Shown here: positions 36,649-46,144 of the stretch, piece by piece
How the letters are laid out: every line of letters starts with the position of its first letter
Position numbering within the stretch: the stretch's first letter is position 1
DNA from: Phocaeicola_A sp036804505
GTDB lineage: Bacteria; Bacteroidota; Bacteroidia; Bacteroidales; Bacteroidaceae
Direction of reading: 5' to 3'
DNA: 64,000 nucleotides
NCBI GenBank assembly: GCA_036804505.1
Contig: DAIRSI010000004.1
Coordinates: 1-64,000, forward strand
Translations under genes and position numbers: made by a program
The notes under the pieces: model-generated
Databases searched by the model: none
What the model was told of the DNA's origin: nothing
The model's input: only the letters and a program-made list of their open reading frames with translations

Positions 36649-37434
36649 ATGGACCTATCGAAATTGACCTATACAAAAGTTTTTTTTAACCGTGAGCCAA
36701 AGGAATCGATACTGATAAAAACTGTCAAGAAAGAACAAAAGAAAATTTCTGTTTCTTCTGAAATTATATCTCCTTTATATCAAAAAGATGAAGGCGTGCT
36801 TTCCACAAAACTAATTTTTGTGCTTTCGGGTGGTGAGAAGAAAGAAAAAGATTTTCTGAAAGAACTTATCAGACAAAAGAATTTGCATTCTTTACGAGTG
36901 GATTTCATGTCACAAAACGGGCAAGGCTTACAACCCAATCAGATGCAAACCAAATGGCAGGATATACGTAAATTCGGGGAATTTGAAATAGCAGGCCAAT
37001 TATACCATCTAGATTCAATGGACAAGGTATTTATGTTGACAGACGTGGATGAATTCTATGAGCAGTTACAGCAAATACTAAAGGTTAAGGCTGTGGATGA
37101 TGGATGTGAGTGGGTTATCAGTAATCCCTGTTTTGAGATTTGGCTTTATTACTGTTTCTTAAATAATCCAGAAGAAGATTTATCTTGTTTGGTCACCTTA
37201 GATGTTAAGCATAAAAGCCAGCGACTTAAGAGAATGGGACATAAACTTGTAATTGGAGGTTTGAATCCAATTCTTGCCTTTGAGCATATGGAGAAAGGTA
37301 TTGAATATAGTCGACAACACTATGTTGTGGATGAATGTGGAGTGCCAAAGTTATTGCTACCCAAATGTGTAATATGGCAAAATATCTTTTGGACATTCTC
37401 GAGCAGAATTCTAATGAATTCTCTGAATTTCTGA
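36649..37434 (+). CDS. RloB-family protein, module 2, probably frameshifted near its C-terminus
   Basis: RloB-like protein (about 261 residues as read) with the acidic core in VLSGGEKKEKDFLKEL and FMLTDVDEFYEQL and the late motif SNPCFEIWLYYCF. The tail read in frame from about residue 235 is not family-like. A different frame just past 37350 continues with IATQMCNMAKYLLDILEQ and KKKNEWRERMRHIK and stops at 37478, which looks like the proper RloB end. One base has probably been gained or lost between about 37345 and 37362. Whether this is a true mutation or a sequencing error cannot be told here. A GTG at 36643 is an alternative start. Confidence 0.75.
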   Translation: MDLSKLTYTKVFFNREPKESILIKTVKKEQKKISVSSEIISPLYQKDEGVLSTKLIFVLSGGEKKEKDFLKELIRQKNLHSLRVDFMSQNGQGLQPNQMQTKWQDIRKFGEFEIAGQLYHLDSMDKVFMLTDVDEFYEQLQQILKVKAVDDGCEWVISNPCFEIWLYYCFLNNPEEDLSCLVTLDVKHKSQRLKRMGHKLVIGGLNPILAFEHMEKGIEYSRQHYVVDECGVPKLLLPKCVIWQNIFWTFSSRILMNSLNF

Positions 37435-37588
37435 AGAAGAAAAATGAATGGAGAGAAAGAATGAGGCATATAAAATAGCTTACAGATTTAGTTATATTTA
37501 TCAGCTTGTCAAAATGGAATGAAACTTTTGGGAGAAAGAGTCGGAGTGAAGATTTAGGAAAGATTGGTAAAGTGGCGTTGTGGTGATT

Positions 37589-38359
37589 TTATTTCTTTTT
37601 GTGGGTTAAAGCCTCTGCCACTTTTTGTGCCAGCAAGTCATAGCCCCATTCATTAATATGCATTGAATTGAGCCAAAGCCTGTTGTTGTCAAGAAAAGAA
37701 GAGTTTATCACGATGATTTTGTCCTTCATATTATGTCTCATGATTTCTTCGTTCAGAGCGTTTCTGTATAACTCAGTAGTTTTTTCCGGATTCCATTGAT
37801 ACGTGGTTGCGAAACAAAGCATCCGGTAAGCGATTTTCTTTCTTCTCCCGTAATATCCGTAATTCTCTTTGATATACCATTTGGGCAACTCCAGAATGAT
37901 GGGCCTGATATGATAATGCAATAGCAATTTAGCAATGAGAATCGTATGATGAGCATAGAATTCAGGACCATATTGCCCGTGTTGGTCATTGATACCACAT
38001 GAGAGAAGGGCATACTGCGGACACCTTTCAATCACTTCTTTAAGTCCATACACTTCATCGCTGAACAGCAACTTGTAAATATCTCTGGATGTCGCCCCTC
38101 CCAGTCCTTTGGAATAGCAATTACTCCTTATGCCATTCATGAGTAGGATAGAGTCCAGGCGGATGTTGAATCTATTATACTCAGCTCTTTCAGCCCACGA
38201 ATCACCAATGAATGCAATGCTTGTTGTTGAATCTGTCTTTAGATTCCTGACTGAATAATATGGTTTTTCCTTCTCAAACTTATTTCTTTGCTTCAAAAAT
38301 AGAAGAAATATGACAATTAAAAATATAAGACATAATGTAGTGATAACTATTCTTTTCAT
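37589..38359 (-). CDS. SGNH/GDSL-type hydrolase, membrane-anchored
   Basis: Protein of 256 residues with one N-terminal helix (about residues 4-22) and an SGNH fold. The nucleophile Ser is in IAFIGDSWAER (block I), Gly in KGLGGATSRD (block II) and Asn in LLSCGINDQHGQ (block III). In the last block the His is present (LNSMHINEWG), but the Asp three residues before it is Asn. It may be an acetyl- or acyl-esterase acting on the glycan built by the neighbours. It follows the GT2 gene's promoter region with a 12-base gap between genes on the same strand. Confidence 0.75.
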   Translation of the reverse strand: MKRIVITTLCLIFLIVIFLLFLKQRNKFEKEKPYYSVRNLKTDSTTSIAFIGDSWAERAEYNRFNIRLDSILLMNGIRSNCYSKGLGGATSRDIYKLLFSDEVYGLKEVIERCPQYALLSCGINDQHGQYGPEFYAHHTILIAKLLLHYHIRPIILELPKWYIKENYGYYGRRKKIAYRMLCFATTYQWNPEKTTELYRNALNEEIMRHNMKDKIIVINSSFLDNNRLWLNSMHINEWGYDLLAQKVAEALTHKKK

Positions 38360-38371
38360 CTTGTCTTCGTA

Positions 38372-39217
38372 TTATTTTACCAAATTGCTATCCTCATCTT
38401 CATATTTATCTTTTTTGAAGAAAATTCTTGAAAATCCTTTTGACTGAATTTTTATTCTCTTGATGAAACTTTGGAACAAAGATTCTTGGCTAAGTGTGCC
38501 ATAACCTGTAATAGCTCTCGCCTTCCTGTTTCTTAGAAATGTTATTTTCCCATATTTTTTCAAAGCCAAGGCCATAGAACCATCTTCGCCTCTTATTATA
38601 TCCACACGGTATTTTTCTTTTTTTCCATATTCAGCATTATAGGCAAAAACCAACCCGCGCACACTTAACTCCGGACGTTTGAAATGCTGAATATATAAGA
38701 AAATATCCCTGCATAGCTCAAAGATTACCAAGCCCAAAAGGGAATGATTCTGATCCGGGAAATAGCTCCACAAGGAAGACACACAGGAAACTCCCGGCTT
38801 TGTCAGTCTGTCCATCATTAAGTCAATATAGTGTGGCGGATATAAAGTATCTGCATCAATATCAAAATAATACTTTCCCTTGGAATGTTGAAGGCCGCAA
38901 CGACGCGCATATCCGCAACTATGTTGGTATTCCGTATAGTAAGGGATACCGGACGCTTTGAATATGTCTTCTGTCCTGTCTTTCGAATCATTATTCACTC
39001 CAATAATTTCTATTTGGTATCGAGTTTTCATTTCACTGATTGCCCAAAGACAAGCTTGCAAGTGTTGTTCTTCGTTATAAGCAATAACTACCAAAGAAAC
39101 GACCGGTTGATCACTTTGCATCGCAGCCAATTTTTCCCTAGTTTCCGTAATAATATGATTTGGAACCGTATCAAAAGGTTTGTCATATACACTTAGATAT
39201 TTTTTATACCACGTCAT
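38372..39217 (-). CDS. Glycosyltransferase family 2
   Basis: GT-A enzyme of 281 residues. The donor motif is in SLVVIAYNEEQHLQA and VNNDSKDRTEDIF; the DxD-type site is FDIDADTLYPPHY. The ATG at 39217 overlaps the preceding GT4 stop by 4 bases; the longer frame from 39256 reads into that gene. Later acidic residues (IRGEDGSMALALK) fit the catalytic base region. Sugar specificity cannot be read. Confidence 0.88.
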   Translation of the reverse strand: MTWYKKYLSVYDKPFDTVPNHIITETREKLAAMQSDQPVVSLVVIAYNEEQHLQACLWAISEMKTRYQIEIIGVNNDSKDRTEDIFKASGIPYYTEYQHSCGYARRCGLQHSKGKYYFDIDADTLYPPHYIDLMMDRLTKPGVSCVSSLWSYFPDQNHSLLGLVIFELCRDIFLYIQHFKRPELSVRGLVFAYNAEYGKKEKYRVDIIRGEDGSMALALKKYGKITFLRNRKARAITGYGTLSQESLFQSFIKRIKIQSKGFSRIFFKKDKYEDEDSNLVK

Positions 39218-40371
39218 TGTTTTTCTTCCATTAGCTTGTTGAACAAATCTATCCATTGTTGCATGATAATATTTATATCAAAACGTTTTACGTCTTCTTT
39301 TGCTTTTTTCCCCATTGATTTTCTTTCATCTTCATGTTCAATCAGATAACAAATCTTATCTGCTAAATCTTTAATATTCCCATTTTCCACGAGAAATCCA
39401 TCTTCTCCATCTCTTATGATATCTTTAGGCCCACATGGGCAAGCAAACGACACGGTTGGCAATCCACAACTCATGGCTTCTGCTATCACCAATCCAAAGC
39501 CCTCAAATCTTGAACTTAAAATAAAAAAGGAACTATCCAAATATTTATTATAAATATCTTTTACAGCTTCATTGCATGAGATACTTGTTGTTGATAATCC
39601 TTTTTGTTCTGCCATTTTTTGGTAGGAAATAGAATCACCCCCACCGTATATATTCAGTTTCCAATCTTGATGTTTTTTATATACTATACTCCAAGATTCA
39701 ATCAACATGTCAAATCCTTTCTGCCACGTATATCTGCCTACTGCAATAACATTTTTGTTACTACAAGTTGAACTCTCTGAAGGAAAGTAGGTGAGGGGGT
39801 TGTGTATGACCTTTATGTTATTCAGATTTCCCCACGCTTCTTTATCTTCATGAGTGAGTACAATGAATTTATCTAATTTACTGATTTCTCTTTTGAGCTT
39901 TTCATTCCATCTACTTGTGATGTATCGATTTATAAAAGCAGGCAGATATTGTTTGTTAAAAACCCTGTAATGACTTTTCCCGAAGTGTATTTCTCCAATC
40001 TTTTTGCTTCCATCCGGAATATCATTTATGAAATTAATTTCACGTCTTAATGTTGAAATAGTAATATCCGGTTGAATTTCCATGAGGTATTTGGTAAAAT
40101 CGGTTCTATACTTTCGTTGTTTCCTGTAATAAGCAAATATTTTTTTGAGTATTGGCATAGTATCCAGCTCGTCAAAATTTATATCGAAATTTATACTTTT
40201 CACTTTGGGTGATATATTGTAGTACCAAGGTTCGTTTGCTCTTTCAGTCAGTATCATGTATAATTCAAAATCAGTATTCTCAGCAAGATAATTGATTTTT
40301 TCGCTAAGGACTTGACTCATTCCGTTAGGTAAATATAGACCTCCAACTACATAAACTATTTTAACACCCAT
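39214..40371 (-). CDS. Glycosyltransferase family 4 (paralog group A)
   Basis: GT4 enzyme of 385 residues from the ATG at 40371. The donor-site E-x7-E lies in SSRFEGFGLVIAEAMSCGLP and the preceding AVGRYTWQKGFDMLIESW block is typical. The N-terminal VYVVGGLYLPNGMSQVLSEK and NYLAEN resemble two other GT4 genes in this locus (46145 and 48471). It is translationally coupled to the GT2 gene downstream. Confidence 0.88.
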   Translation of the reverse strand: MGVKIVYVVGGLYLPNGMSQVLSEKINYLAENTDFELYMILTERANEPWYYNISPKVKSINFDINFDELDTMPILKKIFAYYRKQRKYRTDFTKYLMEIQPDITISTLRREINFINDIPDGSKKIGEIHFGKSHYRVFNKQYLPAFINRYITSRWNEKLKREISKLDKFIVLTHEDKEAWGNLNNIKVIHNPLTYFPSESSTCSNKNVIAVGRYTWQKGFDMLIESWSIVYKKHQDWKLNIYGGGDSISYQKMAEQKGLSTTSISCNEAVKDIYNKYLDSSFFILSSRFEGFGLVIAEAMSCGLPTVSFACPCGPKDIIRDGEDGFLVENGNIKDLADKICYLIEHEDERKSMGKKAKEDVKRFDINIIMQQWIDLFNKLMEEKQ

Positions 40372-40463
40372 ATCTTCAAAATTTGAATGCAATATACGAT
40401 TTTATTTTTTAATATAAAGAGTTTCTTAATTTTTTTATATCTTTACAAAAAATAGACCATGAT

Positions 40464-41471
40464 ATGAGAATAGCATATATAATGTATCCCGGTGCTTGCT
40501 ATGTGGGAAAAGGAGATGGTAGCAAAATGCAGGCGGAAATATGGATGCAGGGACTAATTGCAAAAGGACACGACGTAGTAGCAATCAGTCCTTGGGAAGG
40601 ATATGATTGGAAGGCATTTGATATCGTTCATGTTTTCGGATTTGGTCTTTGGAATTATGACATCATTCATTGGGGCAGTCGTTTAAATCCTAATTTCGTC
40701 TTTTCTCCGATTATTGATACAAATACACCTATGTCACTTTACAAATTGGCATCTTATGTGGGATGTTCCAGACTCCGCCTCTTTTCTCAGAATTATGCTA
40801 TGCGAAAGATAAAAAATGATGTGCGAATGTTTTTTGCCAGAACACAGTATGAAGCAAATTATTTGACCAAAGGCTATGGCATCGAAGCAAATAGAATTTC
40901 ATTGGTACCTCTTTCATATCGTCAGGATAAATATGATTCATCCGTTCAAAAAGAATCTTTCTGTTTGTTTGTTGGTACTATGACCCAAGAGCGTAAAAAC
41001 GTTCCTAATTTGATACTTGCTGCAAAGAAATACGGATTTCCTCTCGTATTGGTTGGTAACACAGGAAATGAAGAATCTTTGCATCATTTGAAAAATCTTA
41101 TAGGTGACTCAAATAATATAGAAATTAAAGGCTTTGTATCCGATGAAGAATTGGTCTCATTATATAATCGCGCGAAAGTTTTTGCATTACCGAGCTTGAA
41201 TGAAGGCGTAGGTCTTGTTGCTCTGGAAGCTGCAATTCATGGTTGCAATATTGTTATCACAAAGTTGGGAGGCCCACAAGAATACTATCCTCGGGGTTTG
41301 GCAAGAATTGTCAACCCTTATGATATAGATGAGATAGGGTACTCTATTCATGAATCTTTGCTTGATAATAGTCAGCAACCGGCATTAAGAGAATATCTGG
41401 TGAGTAAATACAATGTATCACGTTGTGTCGATTCATTGATTGAGAGTTATGAAAAGGTTTTATTAAGATAG
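40464..41471 (+). CDS. Glycosyltransferase family 4
   Basis: GT4-type enzyme of 335 residues. The C-terminal donor domain has CLFVGTMTQERKNVPNLI and the E-x7-E motif in SLNEGVGLVALEAAIHGC. The N-terminal half (AYIMYPGACYVGKGDGSKM) differs from the other GT4s here. It begins a plus-strand set of three genes (6 bases to the next). Composition is near that of the core genome, unlike the genes after about 42.6 kb. Confidence 0.87.
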   Translation: MRIAYIMYPGACYVGKGDGSKMQAEIWMQGLIAKGHDVVAISPWEGYDWKAFDIVHVFGFGLWNYDIIHWGSRLNPNFVFSPIIDTNTPMSLYKLASYVGCSRLRLFSQNYAMRKIKNDVRMFFARTQYEANYLTKGYGIEANRISLVPLSYRQDKYDSSVQKESFCLFVGTMTQERKNVPNLILAAKKYGFPLVLVGNTGNEESLHHLKNLIGDSNNIEIKGFVSDEELVSLYNRAKVFALPSLNEGVGLVALEAAIHGCNIVITKLGGPQEYYPRGLARIVNPYDIDEIGYSIHESLLDNSQQPALREYLVSKYNVSRCVDSLIESYEKVLLR

Positions 41472-41477
41472 GATTCT

Positions 41478-42314
41478 ATGAAAGAACAGTGTATTAAAAT
41501 TTTGATTTGTGCACATAAAGAAGTGGAACTTCCCAAGCATGATTACTTTCTCCCTGTTCAGGCCGGGGCAGAGAGCCATGAACCTATTTCAGGTTTTGTT
41601 CCGGATAATACAGGAGACAATATATCCATCAAAAATAAAAGCTATTGCGAACTGACCTGTCATTATTGGGCATGGAAAAACTTGAAGAACGTAGATGTGA
41701 TAGGTCTGAATCATTACCGCCGTTATTTTGATTTCCATTCGGCTCTATCCCAAATTGCTCCCGACAGACATTTTGCAGATGTGAAGTCTTTCTTAGATAC
41801 TCCCTATCAATTTCCAGATTTGGAAAGTTTGTTAAGTAAGTATGATATCATTCTACCCAATACCCGCAATTATCCATACAGTATGGCTACCCAATATGCC
41901 GTCTATCACATTGTGGACGATTGGAGAATCCTGAAAGATATAATCCGGGAACTATCTCCCAAATATATTCCGGCTTTCGAGAAAACGATGGAGCAACGGA
42001 ATTATTCATCCAATTATAATATGTTCATCACTCGGTGGAATTTCTTCGATGACTATTCAGAGTGGCTGTTTAAGGTCTTGTTCGAGGTAGAAAAACGTTG
42101 TAAAATATCTTCTTACGATGTTCAGGCCCGTATATTCGGCTATATGTCCGAAAGACTCATCAATGTCTTTTGTGAATATCATCATCTGAGAATCAAGCAT
42201 TATCCGTTGGTCGTTCCTATTGATGATTTTCAGTCATGGATGAATCCGTCCGTTCTGAAATACAATTATTGGAAGTTTAAGAACAATCTGGCATATATCA
42301 TTTCGAAATCATGA
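41478..42314 (+). CDS. DUF4422 glycosyltransferase-like protein
   Basis: Protein of 278 residues with the DUF4422 hallmarks: ILICAHKEVELPKHDYFLPV at the start, then CELTCHYWAWKN and VIGLNHYRRYF, and a middle region with DIILPNTRNY. DUF4422 proteins lie in capsule and O-antigen loci and are taken to be GT-A-type glycosyltransferases. It overlaps the next GT2 gene by 4 bases. Confidence 0.87.
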   Translation: MKEQCIKILICAHKEVELPKHDYFLPVQAGAESHEPISGFVPDNTGDNISIKNKSYCELTCHYWAWKNLKNVDVIGLNHYRRYFDFHSALSQIAPDRHFADVKSFLDTPYQFPDLESLLSKYDIILPNTRNYPYSMATQYAVYHIVDDWRILKDIIRELSPKYIPAFEKTMEQRNYSSNYNMFITRWNFFDDYSEWLFKVLFEVEKRCKISSYDVQARIFGYMSERLINVFCEYHHLRIKHYPLVVPIDDFQSWMNPSVLKYNYWKFKNNLAYIISKS

Positions 42315-43303
42315 AACAGGTGGAATATGCTTTGTCGGTTATTGTTCCGGTCTATGGAGTGGAAAAATACATGGCCCAATGTGCTCGCTCACTCTTTTCG
42401 CAAGATATGCAAGGCCTGGAATTCATTTTTGTGGATGATTGTAGTCCGGATAACAGCATACCTATTCTTGAGACAATCATAAACTGCGAATATCCTTCTT
42501 TGAAAGAAAATATTCAAATCATTCGTTTGCCGCAAAACAAAGGTGTTTCCAATGCAAGGAATGTGGGAATATCTAAAGCTACAGGGGAGTATGTCACTTT
42601 TTGCGATAGCGATGATTGGATTGAGGCTGATATGTATTCTGTGCTTTTTTCATTAGCGAAAGACAAAAATGCAGATATAGTAACATGTGATTTTATTAAA
42701 GAGTTTAAAGATAATAGTATAATAATTCACCAGCCCTTTTCCTATGATATGGTAATGAATATACGTAAATTGTTGAATGGGTATATATTTCCTTCTTTAT
42801 GGAGTTCTATTGTTAAAAAGGAAATTTATATTAAAAATAAAATCCAGTTTCCCAATGGTTTAAATATTGGAGAAGATTTAGCAGTCAATATTTTTTTATT
42901 TACAAGTGTGGATTCATTTGTACATTGCTCTTACCCATTATATCATTATTGTCAAAGAGAAGGCTCTTTATGCTCAATCAAAACGAAACAAACTGTAGAT
43001 ACTGAAATTGCTATAGCACAATTAATTGATTCTTATTTAAAGACAAAAGGTGATTTTAAGCTTTTTAAGAAAGAAATAGCTTACCGTAAATTTGTTTCTA
43101 AATTGCCTCTTATAGAAGATTTAACATTGAAAGATTATACTAAGTGGATAAAAATATTCCCTGAATCACATAAATATATTTGTTTTTTTAAACATCTTAA
43201 AATAAGAAAAAAAATTGAATATTGGTTATTAATTCATAAGTGCTTCTTGTGTGCCAATCTTATTGTTCGCCTTGCACATTTAAAACACTTTTATTTGAAA
43301 TGA
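42311..43303 (+). CDS. Glycosyltransferase family 2
   Basis: GT2 enzyme of 330 residues. GT-A motifs are VIVPVYGVEKYMAQCARSLF, FVDDCSPDNSIP and the DxD-type FCDSDDWIEADMY near residue 98. The first 110 codons have core-like base use, but the remainder is strikingly A+T-rich, as though two sources were joined near 42.65 kb. The 3' end overlaps the convergent GT2 gene by 13 bases. Confidence 0.87.
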   Translation: MKQVEYALSVIVPVYGVEKYMAQCARSLFSQDMQGLEFIFVDDCSPDNSIPILETIINCEYPSLKENIQIIRLPQNKGVSNARNVGISKATGEYVTFCDSDDWIEADMYSVLFSLAKDKNADIVTCDFIKEFKDNSIIIHQPFSYDMVMNIRKLLNGYIFPSLWSSIVKKEIYIKNKIQFPNGLNIGEDLAVNIFLFTSVDSFVHCSYPLYHYCQREGSLCSIKTKQTVDTEIAIAQLIDSYLKTKGDFKLFKKEIAYRKFVSKLPLIEDLTLKDYTKWIKIFPESHKYICFFKHLKIRKKIEYWLLIHKCFLCANLIVRLAHLKHFYLK

Positions 43304-44091
43304 TATTTTAGTTTTATATAGATGTTAGTTATATTAAATATAATTCTTTTAAGTCTGTATGTCTTATCAATAATTGAATATGTTTTTAGTGACTTCTCAT
43401 CAAAATTCTTTATTTTATAATAATCAGATAAAACTCTAGGAGGAAATAATTCAGATAATACTTGTTCTCTTTCTTGTGTCCTCATTATAGAATTTGTTAC
43501 ACTTATGCCATGAAGGTCAATTGATGCAACATAAATATCACAAAATTTGAATGTACAGTTATCTAAAATAATTGTTTCAATAAAAAATTTCCAATCACTG
43601 ACAATCTTAAGTTTTTCATCATAAGGGTGTTTTATCAATAAAGTCCTTTTAATAAAAGAAGCTTGATGACTTATTGTCTCTCTAAATAAGATGAGGAAGC
43701 TCATTTCAACATTATGGACAAATCTTTCATCATTTTTTTCTTTACCAAAGGTTTTTCCTGTAACTATATCTTCATTTTTTATATTAAGAAAGGCGTCTGA
43801 AATAGATGAAGAATTATAAAAGGAGTCTCCTGAATTCATGAAAATACAATATTCTCCACTAGCTAATGAAACTCCTTTATTCATGGCATTATATATACCT
43901 TCATCTGGCTCTGATACCCAAATATCAATATTTTGCTTATATTTTTTAATTACTTCAATACTATTATCTGTGGATTTTCCATCGATAATAATAAATTCTT
44001 TATCCAGAAAGTTTTGATAAATAGCACTTTTAATGGTTTTTTCAAGCCCTGAGGCATTATTGTAATTGATTGTTATTATTGATAGTTTCAT
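43291..44091 (-). CDS. Glycosyltransferase family 2 (WcaA-type)
   Basis: GT2 enzyme of 266 residues: ITINYNNASGLEKTIKSA, FIIIDGKSTDNS and the GT-A NSGDSFYN site near residue 84, followed by the EDIVTGKTFGKE region. This subgroup resembles the colanic-acid WcaA/WcaE enzymes. It is the last gene of a seven-gene minus-strand series from 50625; gap to the GT4 gene upstream is 7 bases. A+T-rich throughout. Confidence 0.87.
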   Translation of the reverse strand: MKLSIITINYNNASGLEKTIKSAIYQNFLDKEFIIIDGKSTDNSIEVIKKYKQNIDIWVSEPDEGIYNAMNKGVSLASGEYCIFMNSGDSFYNSSSISDAFLNIKNEDIVTGKTFGKEKNDERFVHNVEMSFLILFRETISHQASFIKRTLLIKHPYDEKLKIVSDWKFFIETIILDNCTFKFCDIYVASIDLHGISVTNSIMRTQEREQVLSELFPPRVLSDYYKIKNFDEKSLKTYSIIDKTYRLKRIIFNITNIYIKLKYHFK

Positions 44092-44098
44092 CGTCGGA

Positions 44099-45274
44099 TT
44101 ATTTATTAATAATGTTGAACCATTGTTTTTTAATACTGTCGAATGAATTTTCTTCTGTTGAAAAAATTAAAGCCTTATCACTTTCTTCTTTCAAATTTAT
44201 GCAATTAGCGAAAAAAAGCATTTTGCGTGAGAGATCTTGTATATCTTCTTTATTAAATAATTTACAGAAAGATTTTTTTGGCAAAACTTCTTGGCATACG
44301 GGTATGTCAGATGCAATAACAGGAAGTCCGAAAGATAATGCCTCCATCAGCACAAGAGGAAAGCCTTCCCATCGGGAACTAAGTATATAAACGCTGGCTG
44401 TAGAATAATACTTTTCTATTTCGTTCGTGAATGGATATATGGAAATCCTGTTTTCCAAATGAAAGGATTGAATCAGCTCTTCCAGATTCTCTTTTTCAGG
44501 ACCTTCCCCTACAATATTCAGTTTCCATTCCTTGTTTTCCTTACAAAATAAGGCAAATGCTTTAATCAGAATATCAAATCCCTTGTGCCTGTATGACATT
44601 CTTCCAACTGACAGGAAAGTCTTTGCATTCGTGTCACATCGCCTTTGAGCTTTTATCGTTACGGGATTGTATATGACAGTAGGATTCAGTCCTAGATTTT
44701 TTTTATAAAGTTCGGCATCTGTTTTTGTCAGAACTACAATTCCATCAAGTTTCCTCATTTGAAATTTGAAGTGACTCTTCAAGTTTTCCAGATAAGCCGG
44801 ATCATTCTCGAAGAACGCCTGGTAGGAGTTATGCATCCATCCTATCACTTTCCTTGCATTCAGATGTTTTCTTATCGTTGCTAGCTTCAGAGAAAGAAAT
44901 GCATGTACTCCGATTATTACATCGTAGTTTCCTTCATTCAGAGTTTCGATGAGTTGTTTTCTCCTTTTTTGCGGGAAAGAACTTAAGCTGTATAAATAGG
45001 AAGTGAATCTGTTGTGAGGAAGAAATTTTTTGTATGCTCCGCTATATGGGGCATGTAAATAATAGTCCTTGTGACTGAGTTCTACAAATTGAAAGAATTT
45101 AAATAGTATCTGCGTGTTTTGGAGATTATTTATATTTGCATTATAATCGGAGTTACGATCCATTGTCAGAATTGTCACTTTGTTTTCTTTAGACAAATCT
45201 GAAGCAATAAGGGCCAGTACTTTTTGTACCCCGCCAATACTGAATATCGAATCACAAAAGAAGCATATATTCAT
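44099..45274 (-). CDS. Glycosyltransferase family 4
   Basis: GT4 enzyme of 391 residues. N-terminal acceptor domain begins CFFCDSIFSIGGVQKVLALI. The donor domain has FLSVGRMSYRHKGFDILIKA and E-x7-E in SSRWEGFPLVLMEALSFGLP. The coding sequence for the N-terminal three quarters has moderate GC, but the last 60 codons are AT-rich like its 3' neighbour. Gap to the GT32-like gene is 11 bases. Confidence 0.87.
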   Translation of the reverse strand: MNICFFCDSIFSIGGVQKVLALIASDLSKENKVTILTMDRNSDYNANINNLQNTQILFKFFQFVELSHKDYYLHAPYSGAYKKFLPHNRFTSYLYSLSSFPQKRRKQLIETLNEGNYDVIIGVHAFLSLKLATIRKHLNARKVIGWMHNSYQAFFENDPAYLENLKSHFKFQMRKLDGIVVLTKTDAELYKKNLGLNPTVIYNPVTIKAQRRCDTNAKTFLSVGRMSYRHKGFDILIKAFALFCKENKEWKLNIVGEGPEKENLEELIQSFHLENRISIYPFTNEIEKYYSTASVYILSSRWEGFPLVLMEALSFGLPVIASDIPVCQEVLPKKSFCKLFNKEDIQDLSRKMLFFANCINLKEESDKALIFSTEENSFDSIKKQWFNIINK

Positions 45275-45285
45275 TATTTTATTAT

Positions 45286-46128
45286 TTATTCTAAACTATT
45301 GAGTAGATTCTGTCTTCTGCCGGTCAACTTGAAAAACAGCCAGTTTATTTTTCTTGTAATATATTTTCCAAAGACTTTTCTGAATAATTCTTTGCTTTTC
45401 CATTTTTTTTCGATCCTTTTTTCTTCTTCAGCAGAATAATACCAACTATGTGAACAACAATGGATGGCAAAAGCATCTTTCTTTTGTTTGTCATACATGG
45501 TTTGCATCAAGTATTTTGACTCATAAATAGTAATGCCTTCCTCCAATTCCTGTCTTTTATCAATATACTTGAAACCAAAGCGTTCCGCTACTTTTACGTA
45601 TATTTGCGGCGCCAATACGTTACTATTTTTCTCTCCTTCCTTGATGTCGAAGAAGTTTGTCTTCATATAATAGTCCAGAACTTGTTTTACGAATATATTA
45701 TTTTTCTCTGCAGCCATAAAAGCCGCTTGAATTCCAAAACCTATTAACTGATCATCTTTATCAATAAGGTTTCCTTCCTTGTCTATCTTTTCTTTAATCA
45801 ATTCACCCTCCGAAACCTCATTGAAACTTACAAATTTATTTGTAAGAAAAGGTTCAAAGCTTTTCAATAGATAGAAATCCGCATCCATGTAAACTCCACC
45901 TTCTGTGTATAATGCGTATAGGCGTACAACATCTGCTGCGAAGGCCCATTTCTTTTTTTCTATAGCTTGATTTATGAAGTTTATATTCAAATCCAGAGCC
46001 ATTTTTTTGTCCCAAATTTTGATTTGATATTCAGGAACATTTTTCTTCCAGCTATTAATACATTTTTGTATCAATATAGGGTAAGGGTCACCGGAAAACC
46101 AGCATAAATGAATAATCTTGGGTATCAT
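45286..46128 (-). CDS. GT32-type glycosyltransferase with DXD motif
   Basis: Protein of 280 residues of the OCH1/capsular-sugar GT32 group: IPKIIHLCWFSGDPYP at the start, AFAADVVRLYALYTEGGVYM and the DXD as YMDADFYLLKSFEPF near residue 95. This family usually transfers mannose or galactose in surface polysaccharides. It is mid-operon, with 16 bases to the gene upstream. Confidence 0.88.
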   Translation of the reverse strand: MIPKIIHLCWFSGDPYPILIQKCINSWKKNVPEYQIKIWDKKMALDLNINFINQAIEKKKWAFAADVVRLYALYTEGGVYMDADFYLLKSFEPFLTNKFVSFNEVSEGELIKEKIDKEGNLIDKDDQLIGFGIQAAFMAAEKNNIFVKQVLDYYMKTNFFDIKEGEKNSNVLAPQIYVKVAERFGFKYIDKRQELEEGITIYESKYLMQTMYDKQKKDAFAIHCCSHSWYYSAEEEKRIEKKWKSKELFRKVFGKYITRKINWLFFKLTGRRQNLLNSLE

Positions 46129-46144
46129 ATTATTTTTATTTGGG

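Noticed and set aside
37479..37588. Terminator or small gene between convergent RloB and SGNH genes
   Set aside because: No stable hairpin or plausible reading frame found.
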